This document shows, in pieces, positions 1 to 10,100 of a stretch of DNA of 64,000 nucleotides. The stretch's first letter is position 1. Every line of letters begins with the position of its first letter. Origin of the DNA: Maribacter caenipelagi (GTDB taxonomy: Bacteria > Bacteroidota > Bacteroidia > Flavobacteriales > Flavobacteriaceae); assembly GCF_004364175.1 (NCBI RefSeq), contig NZ_SNZW01000011.1, forward strand, positions 434,001 through 498,000, in the 5' to 3' direction. The position numbers were made by a program, and so were the translations under genes. The notes under the pieces are model-generated. The model had not been told where the DNA came from. It was given only the letters and a program-made list of their open reading frames with translations, and ran no database searches.

Positions 1-39
1 TTAGGGTAATAATTTAGTTTTAACTAACAGCAGTAATTT

Positions 40-47
40 TATATTTG
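40..47 (+). promoter_or_regulatory. Candidate -7 promoter box of the Pel-like locus
   Basis: TATATTTG matches the Bacteroidota -7 consensus TAnnTTTG and lies 25 bases before the first start codon of the exopolysaccharide locus. No clear TTG -33 element is seen about 19 bases upstream, so this is only a candidate. Confidence 0.4.
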
Positions 48-72
48 AACAATTAATTACATAATTAAGCGT

Positions 73-1083
73 ATGGGTATTTTAAAATATAGTTTTTTGC
101 TTTCGGTGGTATTCTTAAAATGTGGTAAAGCTCAGGACATAGTAAATCCAGTAAATGATGAGCAAACTAGTATAGTTGACTCAGTAAACTACAGAGATGA
201 AATGCGCTCGTTTGTTATTAATTTGAGCGAGTATGCCAAAAATGTAAAGCCTAGCTTTAATATTATTCCGCAAAATGGAATAGAATTAATTACTAAAAAA
301 GAAGATGCTAAGGGTAGCGTTTACACAGATTATTTAAATGCCATAGACGCACAGGGTCAAGAAAATTTGTTTTACGGTTATAAAAGAGATAATGCAAAGA
401 CACCTACCTCCGTTACCGATTATATGGTCAACTATTTAAAAGTATCACAAGATTATAACAATGAGATCTTTGTTATTGATTATTGTAAATCTGATAGTGA
501 TGTTGAAAATGCTATAGAAAAAAACTTAGACCTGGATTTTATTCCATTTGCGGCACCAGAACGAGATTTAACGGTAATTCCTGAAATTTCTGAATCATTA
601 CCAATATCTACAAAAAATATATCCTCTTTAAAAGATGCCAATAACTTTTTATTTTTTGTAAATTATTCTGATTATGATTCAAAAAATGATGTAATTGAAG
701 CAATTTCAGCAACAGATTATGATGTAGTATTTATGGATTTGTTTTTCAATGACGGCTCTGAATTTGGAAGAACTATGATTGAACGTTTAAAAGTAAAATC
801 AGATGGTACTAAGCGCTTAGTATTATGTTATATGAGTATAGGCGAAGCGGAAGATTACAGGTTTTATTGGAATACTGTATGGCATAATCAAAAACCGGTT
901 TGGTTAGAGGAAGAGAATCCAAACTGGCCAGGAAACTATAAAGTAAAGTATTGGGATCCGGAATGGCAAAGTATTATTTTCGGTTCGGAAAATGCTTATT
1001 TAGACGCTATTTTAGCAGTGAACTTCGATGGTGTTTATTTAGATATTATCGATGGATTTGAGTATTTCGAAAACAAAAACTAG
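73..1083 (+). CDS. Secreted GH114/TM1410-like glycosidase, Pel-locus hydrolase
   Basis: A 336-residue protein with an N-terminal signal peptide ending near residue 20 (FLKCGKAQ). The C-terminal half carries features of the TM1410/GH114 (alpha-galactosaminidase-like) barrel: VVFMDLFF, then LCYMSIGEAEDYRFYW, and at the end FDGVYLDIIDGFEYFE, with acidic residues at strand ends typical of this fold. The hydrolase domain of PelA belongs to the same broad superfamily. The gene lies 153 bases before the pelF homologue, so a role in trimming or releasing the Pel-like polymer in the periplasm is inferred. The first 200 residues are not assigned. The cysteine near residue 17 sits in FLKCG, a poor lipobox, so secretion is more likely than lipidation. 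Confidence 0.75.
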   Translation: MGILKYSFLLSVVFLKCGKAQDIVNPVNDEQTSIVDSVNYRDEMRSFVINLSEYAKNVKPSFNIIPQNGIELITKKEDAKGSVYTDYLNAIDAQGQENLFYGYKRDNAKTPTSVTDYMVNYLKVSQDYNNEIFVIDYCKSDSDVENAIEKNLDLDFIPFAAPERDLTVIPEISESLPISTKNISSLKDANNFLFFVNYSDYDSKNDVIEAISATDYDVVFMDLFFNDGSEFGRTMIERLKVKSDGTKRLVLCYMSIGEAEDYRFYWNTVWHNQKPVWLEEENPNWPGNYKVKYWDPEWQSIIFGSENAYLDAILAVNFDGVYLDIIDGFEYFENKN

Positions 1084-1236
1084 TGCTATTTCTATTAGGT
1101 ATTTCATCGATCAGCACCTTGCTTTTAACCGTTAATAGATAAAATAAAGAACTTCAACAATTAATAATTAAAAGTCTTTTTATTAGCTTTTTCTTTGAAC
1201 TTGGGAGCAAAATTTCACTCTCTCAAAAAAAGTTTA

Positions 1237-2781
1237 ATGGATTCTGAAAATTCTAAGAAAGTACTTTTAATTTGTGAAGGAACATATCCCTTCAATACAG
1301 GGGGCGTTTCCACTTGGGCAAACGACCTTTGTACTCAAATTAAGGATACGGACTTTGTAATCTACTCTATAAATGCCAATGTAGAAGTACGCACAAAGTA
1401 CCCAATTGGCGATAATGTAAAAGATATTATTCAGGTACCTATGTGGTCTCCTGAGGAACCTTTAGACTGTGTAGATTACGATATTAAGTACTCGGATATA
1501 TTACAAAAAAAAGAGCGAACATCACCTAATGTAATTACAGCTCAATTTAAAAGCAATTTTCATTTATTTATTAATGAACTATACAAGCAGGAAACAAATA
1601 TATCTATTCTAAATAACTGTTTTTATCAGATGTGGTCTTACTTCCAAGAGTACGATTATAAGGCTACCATGTGCAGTAATATCATTTGGGAAACGTTTTG
1701 TGATGCTATAAAAGAATCTTTGCCTGAACATGAGTTAAGTGAGGTGACTCTGGAAGATATTACCATTGGCTTAAGATGGATTTATAGGTTCTTAATACCT
1801 ATGGCGGTCAAAGTACCAAAGGTAAATATTAGTCATGTAACCATTTCTGGAGTAGCGGTTATACCAGCGCTAGCATTAAAGTATCAATATAATACCCCCA
1901 TTTTAGTTACTGAACATGGCGTTTTTATTAGAGAAAGATTATTGGCTATAAGCTCTAGTGATTATTCTTATTTTTTAAAAGATATGCTTATTAAGTTTTC
2001 TGAAGGAATTACCAAATTGGTGTATCAGAATGCTACGAGGATTACCACTGTTAGTAAGTTTAACATGTCTTGGGAAACATATTACGGTGCAGATTACAAT
2101 AAAATAGAAGTTATTTACAATGGAGTGGACCATAACAAATTTAAGCCTATACCAAAACCAGAGCACTTAAAAGATGTGCCTACTGTTGTAGCGGCCGCAA
2201 GAATTTTTGATTTAAAGGATATTATTACTATGATCAAAACTTGTCATGAGGTTAGAAAACAAATACCTAATGTTCAGTTTTTGATTTATGGCAATAAAGA
2301 TGCTGTGCCAGAATACACAGAAAAATGTGAAGCCCTTATTGTAGAGCTAGATTTAGCTAAGAACTTTTTCCTCAAAGGTTTTCATAATACGCCTCAAGAA
2401 CTTTTTGCTGAAGGCGATATTTCTATATTAACATCTATCTCAGAAGGTTTTCCTTATACAGTAATAGAATCTATGAGTTGTGGGATTCCTGTAGTATCTA
2501 CAGATGTTGGAGGGGTCTCTGAAGCTTTAGATGCTAATTGCGGATTTATTTGTAAACCAAAAGATTATGAAGAAATTGCGCAAAAAGTGGTGACCTTATT
2601 AAACGACAAGACGTTAAGAGAACAGATGGCAATAAATTCTAGAAAAAAGGTTGTTGAAAATTTTACTCTAGGAAATTTTGTAAATGCTTTTGAGAAAACA
2701 TACAATGAACTTAACGCAATAATGGTGCAGCCTCAAGACAATTTTAATAAATCTAATTCTACACTTTTATCTTTAGTATAG
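1237..2781 (+). CDS. pelF: PelF-like GT4 glycosyltransferase
   Basis: A cytoplasmic glycosyltransferase of about 514 residues, close to the roughly 507 residues of Pseudomonas PelF. It has the PelF-type N-terminal region with GGVSTW at residues 22-27 after the first strand (VLLICEGTYPF). The C-terminal GT-B donor domain has the EX7E motif in SEGFPYTVIESMSCG, followed by VSTDVGGVSE. In Pel systems PelF polymerises the polymer from UDP-sugar. An in-frame TTG at 1195 would add 14 residues. I prefer the ATG at 1237 because the protein core begins directly after it. The pelG homologue starts one base after its stop, so the two are surely co-transcribed. Confidence 0.85.
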   Translation: MDSENSKKVLLICEGTYPFNTGGVSTWANDLCTQIKDTDFVIYSINANVEVRTKYPIGDNVKDIIQVPMWSPEEPLDCVDYDIKYSDILQKKERTSPNVITAQFKSNFHLFINELYKQETNISILNNCFYQMWSYFQEYDYKATMCSNIIWETFCDAIKESLPEHELSEVTLEDITIGLRWIYRFLIPMAVKVPKVNISHVTISGVAVIPALALKYQYNTPILVTEHGVFIRERLLAISSSDYSYFLKDMLIKFSEGITKLVYQNATRITTVSKFNMSWETYYGADYNKIEVIYNGVDHNKFKPIPKPEHLKDVPTVVAAARIFDLKDIITMIKTCHEVRKQIPNVQFLIYGNKDAVPEYTEKCEALIVELDLAKNFFLKGFHNTPQELFAEGDISILTSISEGFPYTVIESMSCGIPVVSTDVGGVSEALDANCGFICKPKDYEEIAQKVVTLLNDKTLREQMAINSRKKVVENFTLGNFVNAFEKTYNELNAIMVQPQDNFNKSNSTLLSLV

Positions 2782-2782
2782 C

Positions 2783-4387
2783 ATGCCTATAAATAGCCAA
2801 AACATAAAGGATGTAGAAATGCAGGTTATAGATAAAGTGGGTAACCCTGTAAATGTCATGGTGGTAAAAGCCGCCTTAGAGTCCATGGGGATTAGGGAAA
2901 AAGATGTTATAGTAGATTATGGCTATTACACGCTTATGGAATTAGCAAAGCTTGTTTACAAAAGTATAAAACAAAGAAGCCCTAAGGAAGTTTTAAATAT
3001 AAATGAGCGAAAGCCTAAAAATTTAAATAAATCTATACCTATTTCAGATTATTTGTGGGTAAAGGCAAAGTTGTTTGCCAAATATTACCCTTTAGGTATT
3101 TTTCACTTAATGCCAGTTTTTATTCAAATAGCAAGTATTATAGTCTATGGTTATTCTTTATGGACTTATATGGGCTTTAATATTATACAATCTACCTCTG
3201 TGGTATTTGGTGTAATTCTCGGTATAGTTTTATCTGGTGGTTATGTTCAAATGCTTGGTAGGCAGGCTTCCTTTTATTGGAATCATAAAGAGTATTATAA
3301 AACTAAAATTCTGACAAAAAGGTTGGTTATATCTGGTATTAAAGGTATGACTGCTGTTTTTGCTTTCCTGTTAATTGTTAATTATGTACTAGGTACTTAC
3401 CCAACTAGTTTCGTGCTTGTAACTATTTGCTATGGATTTTTAATCGGCTTATTATTATTGGTTATGGCACCTTATCATGCAATAAGCCAACGCTGGGTAA
3501 TTTCTGTTGTTATTGCGGTGTCCTCGTTATTTGCATTAATGCTTCACTTCTATACTTCTTTCCATATTTATATAACGCAATGGCTTAGTATTTTATTGGC
3601 CATAAGTCTTTCGCAATTGTACCTTTACCTATTTTTTAAATTAAAAATCACAAAGGATAAACCAGAAAATCTAAAGCCAAGACAGTTAATGGTTATATAT
3701 AAAAACTATCCTTATTTCTTTTACGGAATACTGATTTACATATTTATTTTTATTGATCGTTTTTTGGCTTGGTCTGCAGATATAGAGCTAAACTATAGGT
3801 ATTTATTTCTCTATGAAAAAAGTTATGAAATAGGAATGGATTTAGCTATTGTCGTATTCTTTATTCTAGTAGGGGTTATGGAATATGCTATCGCTTCGTT
3901 TACCAAATTTATGGACTTAAAACAGAGAAGTATAATGATTGTTGACAAGCATAATTTTGGTAAAAGTCTATATAAAAATTATAAAAATCACGTATTAATA
4001 CTATTTGTTATGTTGCTGCTTGTTGGTATGTTTTTGTATTGTTTTATTATAAATTCATGGGGTTATCAAACTAGTTTTGGAGAACAAATAGATGTTTTAA
4101 GTATTAGAGTGTGTGTTATTGGTGGTCTAGGATATTTCTTTTTGTCTTGGGCCATGCTAAATGCACTTTACCTTTTTACCTTAAATAGACCAAATGAAGT
4201 GTTAAAAGCTTTAATTGTATCGAGTATAATCAATTTTACAATCGGATTTTTTATAAGTAGGTGGGTTAGCTATGAGTATAGTGTAGTGGGTATGTTAATT
4301 GGTTCTGTGGTATTTATGGTATACACAACTAACCATATAAAGGCATATTTTAAACAATTAGATTTCTATTATTATGCAGCTTATTAG
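2783..4387 (+). CDS. pelG: PelG-like inner-membrane polysaccharide exporter (MATE/Wzx-like)
   Basis: A 534-residue polytopic membrane protein with about 12 hydrophobic segments from residue 105 onward. The segment around YPYFFYGILIYIFIFIDRF followed by LAWSA resembles the PelG signature of a tyrosine-rich helix ending in an Asp-Arg pair. PelG is the MOP-superfamily flippase-like partner of PelF, which carries the nascent chain across the inner membrane. The protein is about 80 residues longer than Pseudomonas PelG. The extra soluble N-terminal part (residues 1-90, with a DYGYYTLMELAKLVYKS region) is unassigned. The stop overlaps the start of the next gene by 14 bases, which implies translational coupling. 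Confidence 0.8.
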   Translation: MPINSQNIKDVEMQVIDKVGNPVNVMVVKAALESMGIREKDVIVDYGYYTLMELAKLVYKSIKQRSPKEVLNINERKPKNLNKSIPISDYLWVKAKLFAKYYPLGIFHLMPVFIQIASIIVYGYSLWTYMGFNIIQSTSVVFGVILGIVLSGGYVQMLGRQASFYWNHKEYYKTKILTKRLVISGIKGMTAVFAFLLIVNYVLGTYPTSFVLVTICYGFLIGLLLLVMAPYHAISQRWVISVVIAVSSLFALMLHFYTSFHIYITQWLSILLAISLSQLYLYLFFKLKITKDKPENLKPRQLMVIYKNYPYFFYGILIYIFIFIDRFLAWSADIELNYRYLFLYEKSYEIGMDLAIVVFFILVGVMEYAIASFTKFMDLKQRSIMIVDKHNFGKSLYKNYKNHVLILFVMLLLVGMFLYCFIINSWGYQTSFGEQIDVLSIRVCVIGGLGYFFLSWAMLNALYLFTLNRPNEVLKALIVSSIINFTIGFFISRWVSYEYSVVGMLIGSVVFMVYTTNHIKAYFKQLDFYYYAAY

Positions 4388-5180
4388 TATTCTATTACTG
4401 TGGGTGCCTTTTATTAATGCATCATCTTTAAAAACAAAAGTTAAGGCAGAACATGACAAGTTTATCGTTTGTTATGGCAAATTAAATCCTAAGAATATTA
4501 GAGGTTATTCTATGGTAATACTAGAGCCTGAACATTATAATACTGAGGATATCGAAGTGTTTAAACAAAATAACACCAAAGTAGTAGCTTATATAAGCTT
4601 AACAGAAATAAATAAAAATTCAAAGTATTACGAAAGCCTGCTTCCATATGTTTTTGGTGGTAATCAAGTGTGGGGTAGTTGTTATATTAATATAAGAGAA
4701 AAAAAGGCAAGGCAAGTAGTGGCTGGTATGGCTAATGATATTTTAAGCAAAGGGTTTAATGGTTTGTTTTTAGATAATTTAGATAATGTATCTGAATGGG
4801 GCAAATTAAAAGGTGCTGAAAACGAATTAGTTTGTATGATTAGACATCTTAAGAAAAATAATAATGACCTTTTTTTAGTTCAAAATTCTGGTTTTTTCCT
4901 TAATGATAAGTTGGTAAATAGTACGGATGCCGTTTTGCTCGAGTCTCTTTTTAGCCTGTATGATTTTACTACAAACACCTATGGTTACAGAGATGAAAAA
5001 AGCTTAAAGATTATGCAGAAACGCATAAAAGAAACGCTATCTAAGACATCAAAAGAAGTGTATGTGATGGAATACGCAAATACTCCTAAAATGAAAAGGG
5101 TAATTGCCAAGAAGCTACAAAAATTGGGTGTACCATATTATATCAGTAATATAAATTTACAAGAGGTTACTAATGATTAA
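4374..5180 (+). CDS. Second GH114/TM1410-like glycosidase domain protein
   Basis: A 268-residue secreted protein with a short signal peptide (LISILLLWVPFINA). It consists almost wholly of a TM1410/GH114-like barrel: FIVCYGKLNP, VVAYISLTEIN at the second strand, GFNGLFLDNLDNVS with paired acidic residues, FLVQNSGF, and a late VYVMEYANTP. The fold is related to the hydrolase domain of PelA. It overlaps pelG by 14 bases and the next gene by 8 bases, so it belongs to the export operon. Two different barrel hydrolases in one locus suggest that the hydrolase function of PelA is duplicated or divided here. Activity is inferred from the fold, and substrate specificity cannot be read. Confidence 0.72.
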   Translation: MQLISILLLWVPFINASSLKTKVKAEHDKFIVCYGKLNPKNIRGYSMVILEPEHYNTEDIEVFKQNNTKVVAYISLTEINKNSKYYESLLPYVFGGNQVWGSCYINIREKKARQVVAGMANDILSKGFNGLFLDNLDNVSEWGKLKGAENELVCMIRHLKKNNNDLFLVQNSGFFLNDKLVNSTDAVLLESLFSLYDFTTNTYGYRDEKSLKIMQKRIKETLSKTSKEVYVMEYANTPKMKRVIAKKLQKLGVPYYISNINLQEVTND

Positions 5181-7161
5181 TATTTTTAACATAGATGTTG
5201 TTTTATTGGGACCATTTAGATTAATGGTGATAGTGCTTTGCTTTTTCTTTCTACACCAAGTTGTTACAAGACAAAAGCTTAGAAACTATAATCTAGATTA
5301 TGTTATTAAACGTGGTGCTTTAGCAGGAAGTTTTACACTAGTGTTATTGTTTATTTTGATATTAATTAAAGTTTATGATTCCCTTGCTATCCTTATTTTA
5401 TCGCTATTATTTTTTATATGGCAATACCTAGAAATTAGAAAAATACATAAGGTTAATGGTACATTGGCAAAAAAAAGGGTTGCAACTTTAATTCAAGTTT
5501 TTCGTTTCGTAGAAAAAAAATGGAGTTATAAGAAGATTTTAAAGAATTTAAAAGAGGTGCTTCTTCCTAAAAGGATAAATTATGTATTGTTTGCATCTGT
5601 ATTCTGTGCATTTGCTACCATGTTTTCTAGATATCAATTTCTGAAAAACGACTTGTGGGTACTTTCTGGGTTGTGGCTAAATAAATTAAATGCCGTAAAG
5701 CTTATAAATAATAACAAATGGTTTAGTGATAATCTAGCTGTTCCAGGAGAACAAATTGCTGTTAATTTTTATTCCAAAATATTAAATATAAGCGAAGAAA
5801 TGGCACTTCATTCATTTGGCTTGTTAGAGACTTTCGCATTGTCTATGGTCTTGTATTGGGTTATTATGCAATTATCGAAATCTAAGTTTACTGCGCCGTC
5901 TATAGCTTTGCTGATTTTTGGTTTTTTCTATAGATTTTTGCCAATGAATATCAATTTGTTGTTGGAGCACAATCCAGTTTATTTAGCTCTTTGTTTTGTA
6001 TTTCCAGCTACTATTTTCACATTAAAACCAAAGTTGTTAACCACTAATAAAAAAAGGTTTTTATTCTTTTTGACAGTATTATATTTTGCAACTGCACTAA
6101 CAAATCTCTTTGTGTTGGTTTGGCTCTTGCCTATATTTTTTGTGGTATCCTATTTTACTTGTAGTCGTAATAATGTAAGCTATGTTAGATGGAGTGTTTT
6201 GGCTTATCTTATTGCAATTGGTGTATTGTTTGTGCTTTATATTACTATGGGGTGGGTGGCTAACAAGCCTTTAATAAACATCTTGAGAGAAAATTTAATT
6301 ATAGTAGATATTTATACTTATTTTCCTCACTTGATAGTGTCCTTACCCGTGGTATTAAGTTTTTATACGCTACAAGGTATTATTGTATTTGCTTTAGTTG
6401 TTCCGCTATATATTAAAAATAATAAAAAATGGGAGGCATTACTTATCTATGCCCTTGTTTTCAATGCATTTTTATTGCTAAGATATATTCAATGGGAGTG
6501 GATCGATATGGATATGTTTTATCAAGTATTAACCCCAATAATCATTATTAATTTTGGGATTCTTCTTGCAGTAATACGGGAGTATTTAAAATTTTTATTA
6601 CCAAGAAATAAGCGAGTTAGAAATTTAATTACGCCTATTGCTTGTATTTTTTTAGTAGTTTTTGCAATAAAATATAACGGTTTTATTTCTAAAGAATTTG
6701 AACAAAAAGAACCGTTAAAAACAGGGGTTTTAATGGCGTATAATGAATTGTCCAATAAATATCTTCCATTTTCTTATGCTGTAGTAAACGCTAATTATGG
6801 TTATAAAATTAGTAAAAGCGAACATAGTTTTATTGCTTATGATTTGTTTGTGAGAAATTATCTAAAAAGTGATTTACACTATTGTAACTATAAAGATGAT
6901 GAAGAATATATAAGAGAACATCCCGAAGTGGTTTTACCAAGTAATGTTTTTGTTTTTGTCACGAAAAAAGAAACTGTTGGCAGATCAGAATTTATAAATA
7001 CGCCGAAACGATTAAAGCAACCTATAGCAGATGTGCTGGCTACACTTAAAAAAAGAGGTAGGAAGATTACTGTTTTCTACCAAGATAAAGGATTAACAGT
7101 GTATCAAATAGTCAATAAAGAAAATGCCTCCAAGATGGATGAGCTCATTTTTAGTTTATGA
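5173..7161 (+). CDS. Polytopic membrane protein of the Pel-like locus, unassigned
   Basis: A 662-residue protein with roughly a dozen membrane segments between residues 10 and 500 and a soluble C-terminal domain of about 150 residues (after FISKEFEQKEPLKTG). I do not recognise a family. The arrangement of an acidic first outer loop (KNDLWVLSGLW) followed by many helices is reminiscent of GT-C type transferases or polymerases, but this is a guess. It occupies the position of the inner-membrane PelD/PelE proteins in Pseudomonas. I see no GAF or GGDEF domain, so a PelD-type cyclic-di-GMP receptor is not visible in this locus. It overlaps both neighbours by 4-8 bases. Confidence 0.6.
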   Translation: MINIFNIDVVLLGPFRLMVIVLCFFFLHQVVTRQKLRNYNLDYVIKRGALAGSFTLVLLFILILIKVYDSLAILILSLLFFIWQYLEIRKIHKVNGTLAKKRVATLIQVFRFVEKKWSYKKILKNLKEVLLPKRINYVLFASVFCAFATMFSRYQFLKNDLWVLSGLWLNKLNAVKLINNNKWFSDNLAVPGEQIAVNFYSKILNISEEMALHSFGLLETFALSMVLYWVIMQLSKSKFTAPSIALLIFGFFYRFLPMNINLLLEHNPVYLALCFVFPATIFTLKPKLLTTNKKRFLFFLTVLYFATALTNLFVLVWLLPIFFVVSYFTCSRNNVSYVRWSVLAYLIAIGVLFVLYITMGWVANKPLINILRENLIIVDIYTYFPHLIVSLPVVLSFYTLQGIIVFALVVPLYIKNNKKWEALLIYALVFNAFLLLRYIQWEWIDMDMFYQVLTPIIIINFGILLAVIREYLKFLLPRNKRVRNLITPIACIFLVVFAIKYNGFISKEFEQKEPLKTGVLMAYNELSNKYLPFSYAVVNANYGYKISKSEHSFIAYDLFVRNYLKSDLHYCNYKDDEEYIREHPEVVLPSNVFVFVTKKETVGRSEFINTPKRLKQPIADVLATLKKRGRKITVFYQDKGLTVYQIVNKENASKMDELIFSL

Positions 7162-10100
7162 ATAAAAGGTTTTTTTTAAAATTTTTAAAGTACAGTTTAT
7201 TGGCGCTTTTTTTAGTTGGTTGTCAAAATGACTTATATAGGTTTAATTCTAAGTTTAACTTGCCTAAAATAAGTTCAGAGTCTCCTATTGTTCTATTAGT
7301 AATTGATACTAAAGTACACTCTAATGTTCTAGAAATTGAAAATTTAAAGAAAACACTAGAGTACACTAAAATACCATATGCATCCAATGTAGTAGACGGT
7401 TTTAACCTAAATCCAAAAATTCCAAATAGTATAAAAGTATTAAGCTTACAACAAACTATTGGCTTGACAGATACTAGTATTGATAGTATCACTGATTTTG
7501 TTGCTAAAGGTGGTACATTGCATATTCCTAAAACGGTTAGAGACCCAAGAATGGCTTTTTTAATGGGTTTAAAACCTGAAGCTAAATTGGAAACTAACAC
7601 TACTGCCAAAGGCTTTTATTTTAATAAACCTGTTTTTCCTGATAAAACGGGTTTAGTACACGACTATTTAGACCCATTTATTGGTCTAGATAAAAGTAAC
7701 TTTAAAGATAATATTCATGTTTTAGTTTCTGCTGCAAATGATAATGATTATCCAGTTTTATTAGAAAATAAGGTTGGTGAGGGTAGGGTTATCTTAATAA
7801 ACACTTCCTTCAACCTATTAAAAAACATGCGTGGCTTTTTGTTTTCTAGTCTAATATATGGTTTGGAGGGGGTGCCTTACCCAGTTGCAAATGTGACCAC
7901 AATTTTTTTAGATGATTACCCATCTCCAACATATAATATTTATAAAGAACCCATTAAATCCGAAATGGATTTAAGTATTTCTGATTATGTGAAAGATGTT
8001 TGGTGGCCAGACATGAAAAAACTGGCTAAAAGACATAGAATGAAGTATACTGCCTATGTAACCTTCGATTATAATAGTAATGTTTACCCACCGTTCGGGT
8101 TTTTGGAATGGGATCAGAATAGAATAATGACCAATGAAGGGGAGGAAAGTAGCAGTGGTTGGTTAGGTAAGAATATTTTAAATAGTGGTCATGAATTAGG
8201 TTTTCACGGTTACAATCACGTATCACTATTAAAGGATGATTGGAAAAACCCAAATTATATTCTTACAGCCTTAAATGCTGCTGAAAAAAAATGGAAGGTG
8301 CTAGGATTTGAAAACTTACCTATTTCTTATGTGCCACCAAGTAATTATATAGATAGTGTTGGATTACAGAAATTGCATGAAGGTATGCCATCATTACGTT
8401 TTATGCAAAGTACTTATTTAGGTAAAGTTAGTGAAGGTGGTGGAAGAGAATTTGATCCCGATCCACTTAATAATCACTTTTTTGATTACCCAAGAATTAG
8501 TAGTGGTTATAATATTGAGGCGGCTTCTGAATGGGCTATAGAATCTATGTATATCTATACAGGGATTTGGACACACTTTGTGCACCCCGATGATGTTTAT
8601 CAAATTTCAGATGAATCTAATGCAGCAACAAGTGGACATTTCGAATTTAGAAATAAACATAATCTAAACTGGTACTCTTCATCATCGGAAAAAGGATTGC
8701 TAGAGGTTTTTGAAGATTATTTAGTTGATTATAAAGCGAGACACCCTTTTACTCGTTTTTTAAATGCCACAGATGGATCAAATGAAACTATTAACTGGCG
8801 TTATGCTGAATATTTCCATACCATTCAAGAAAATATATATGAGGTCGAAAGTTTTAACAGTAGAAATAAACATGGATTGTACTATTGGTTAATGTATATT
8901 GATAATGTAAATGATCAGAAAATTAGTGATTTGTTATACGAGCAAAATATAAGATATAAAAAGGTGCCGTATTTAGATGGATACCTTTTCTCTTTGGAAA
9001 CTAAAAACCCTTCGCTGGCGGTGTTAAATTTGAATCCAACTCAACAAAATAATGTCACTAATATAATAGCAAAAGTAAACAAAGAAAGAGATATTTTTTA
9101 TGATTTACAGGCTTCCTTAATGTCTTTTGATGATCGGTTAAAAAGATATGTGGCTAATGATAATTTACCTCAGGCAACACGGTTAATAGAAAATTATCTA
9201 AAGGTTAACCCTATGGCAAGTAGTCAAATATTAAAGGATTATGCTCAATACATGGTTTGGCAAGGTAAAGAAGATTTGTTTTGGAAAACATTAGATACTT
9301 ATTATCAAAAAAATTCAAATGAAAGAATTGCATTTTTAGCTCATGATCTAAACCTTATTGTAGGCTATCCTACTACTGAAGTAAGGCGTTTGTGGATGAC
9401 TAGGCAACTAAAACATAATACAACTAATGTAGTATGTTTAAAAGAATATTATAATCATTTTAATACGCTAGATAATAGTGAAAATATTTCTAAAGTATTA
9501 AAGAAGTTATCGGAATTGTCCCCTACTTCTGAAAATACCAAGCGTTACTTGGAGCACTTAATCTATTCCAAGGCGAATAATATAATAGAGGAATTAAACC
9601 AAATAGAACTATGTAGCATTTACGATAAAGAATTAGCTACTAGTATTGCATGGACTTACGCAGATGCTTTAATTTTTGAAAAAGCGTTACAATGGGAGAA
9701 GTGCAGTTTAGAAATTTCGAATGAAACTATAGAGTATTGGACCGTAAATTCTAAAGATTTTATAAAATATAAGTATTCTAATTTCTCATATTACATTGGT
9801 TTATTACTAGCGAATGATGAGAGGAAAGCTAGTCAAGAGCTTAGAGGTGTTCCGGCATGTAGAGAAGATTTAGTAAAATATGCTAATAAAATTACGAAGG
9901 TTTTTGGCCACTTGGAAAACTATAGGATCGCTGTGGCTTGGTCTAAATGTGCTACAGAAATAAATGTTAAAAATAAAATGACCTGGCTTTTTGAATTGGG
10001 TCAGATGCAAAGCCTTATCAACTACTATAATGACTATATACAAGAACATAGCAACGACAATGAGATAAAAAATTACATGTCCACCTTATATCTGTATGAT

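Noticed and set aside
1083-1142. A 19-codon hydrophobic frame starting at a GTG overlapping the stop of the first hydrolase gene
   Set aside because: Too short, no coding signal beyond hydrophobicity, and no partner gene that would explain it.
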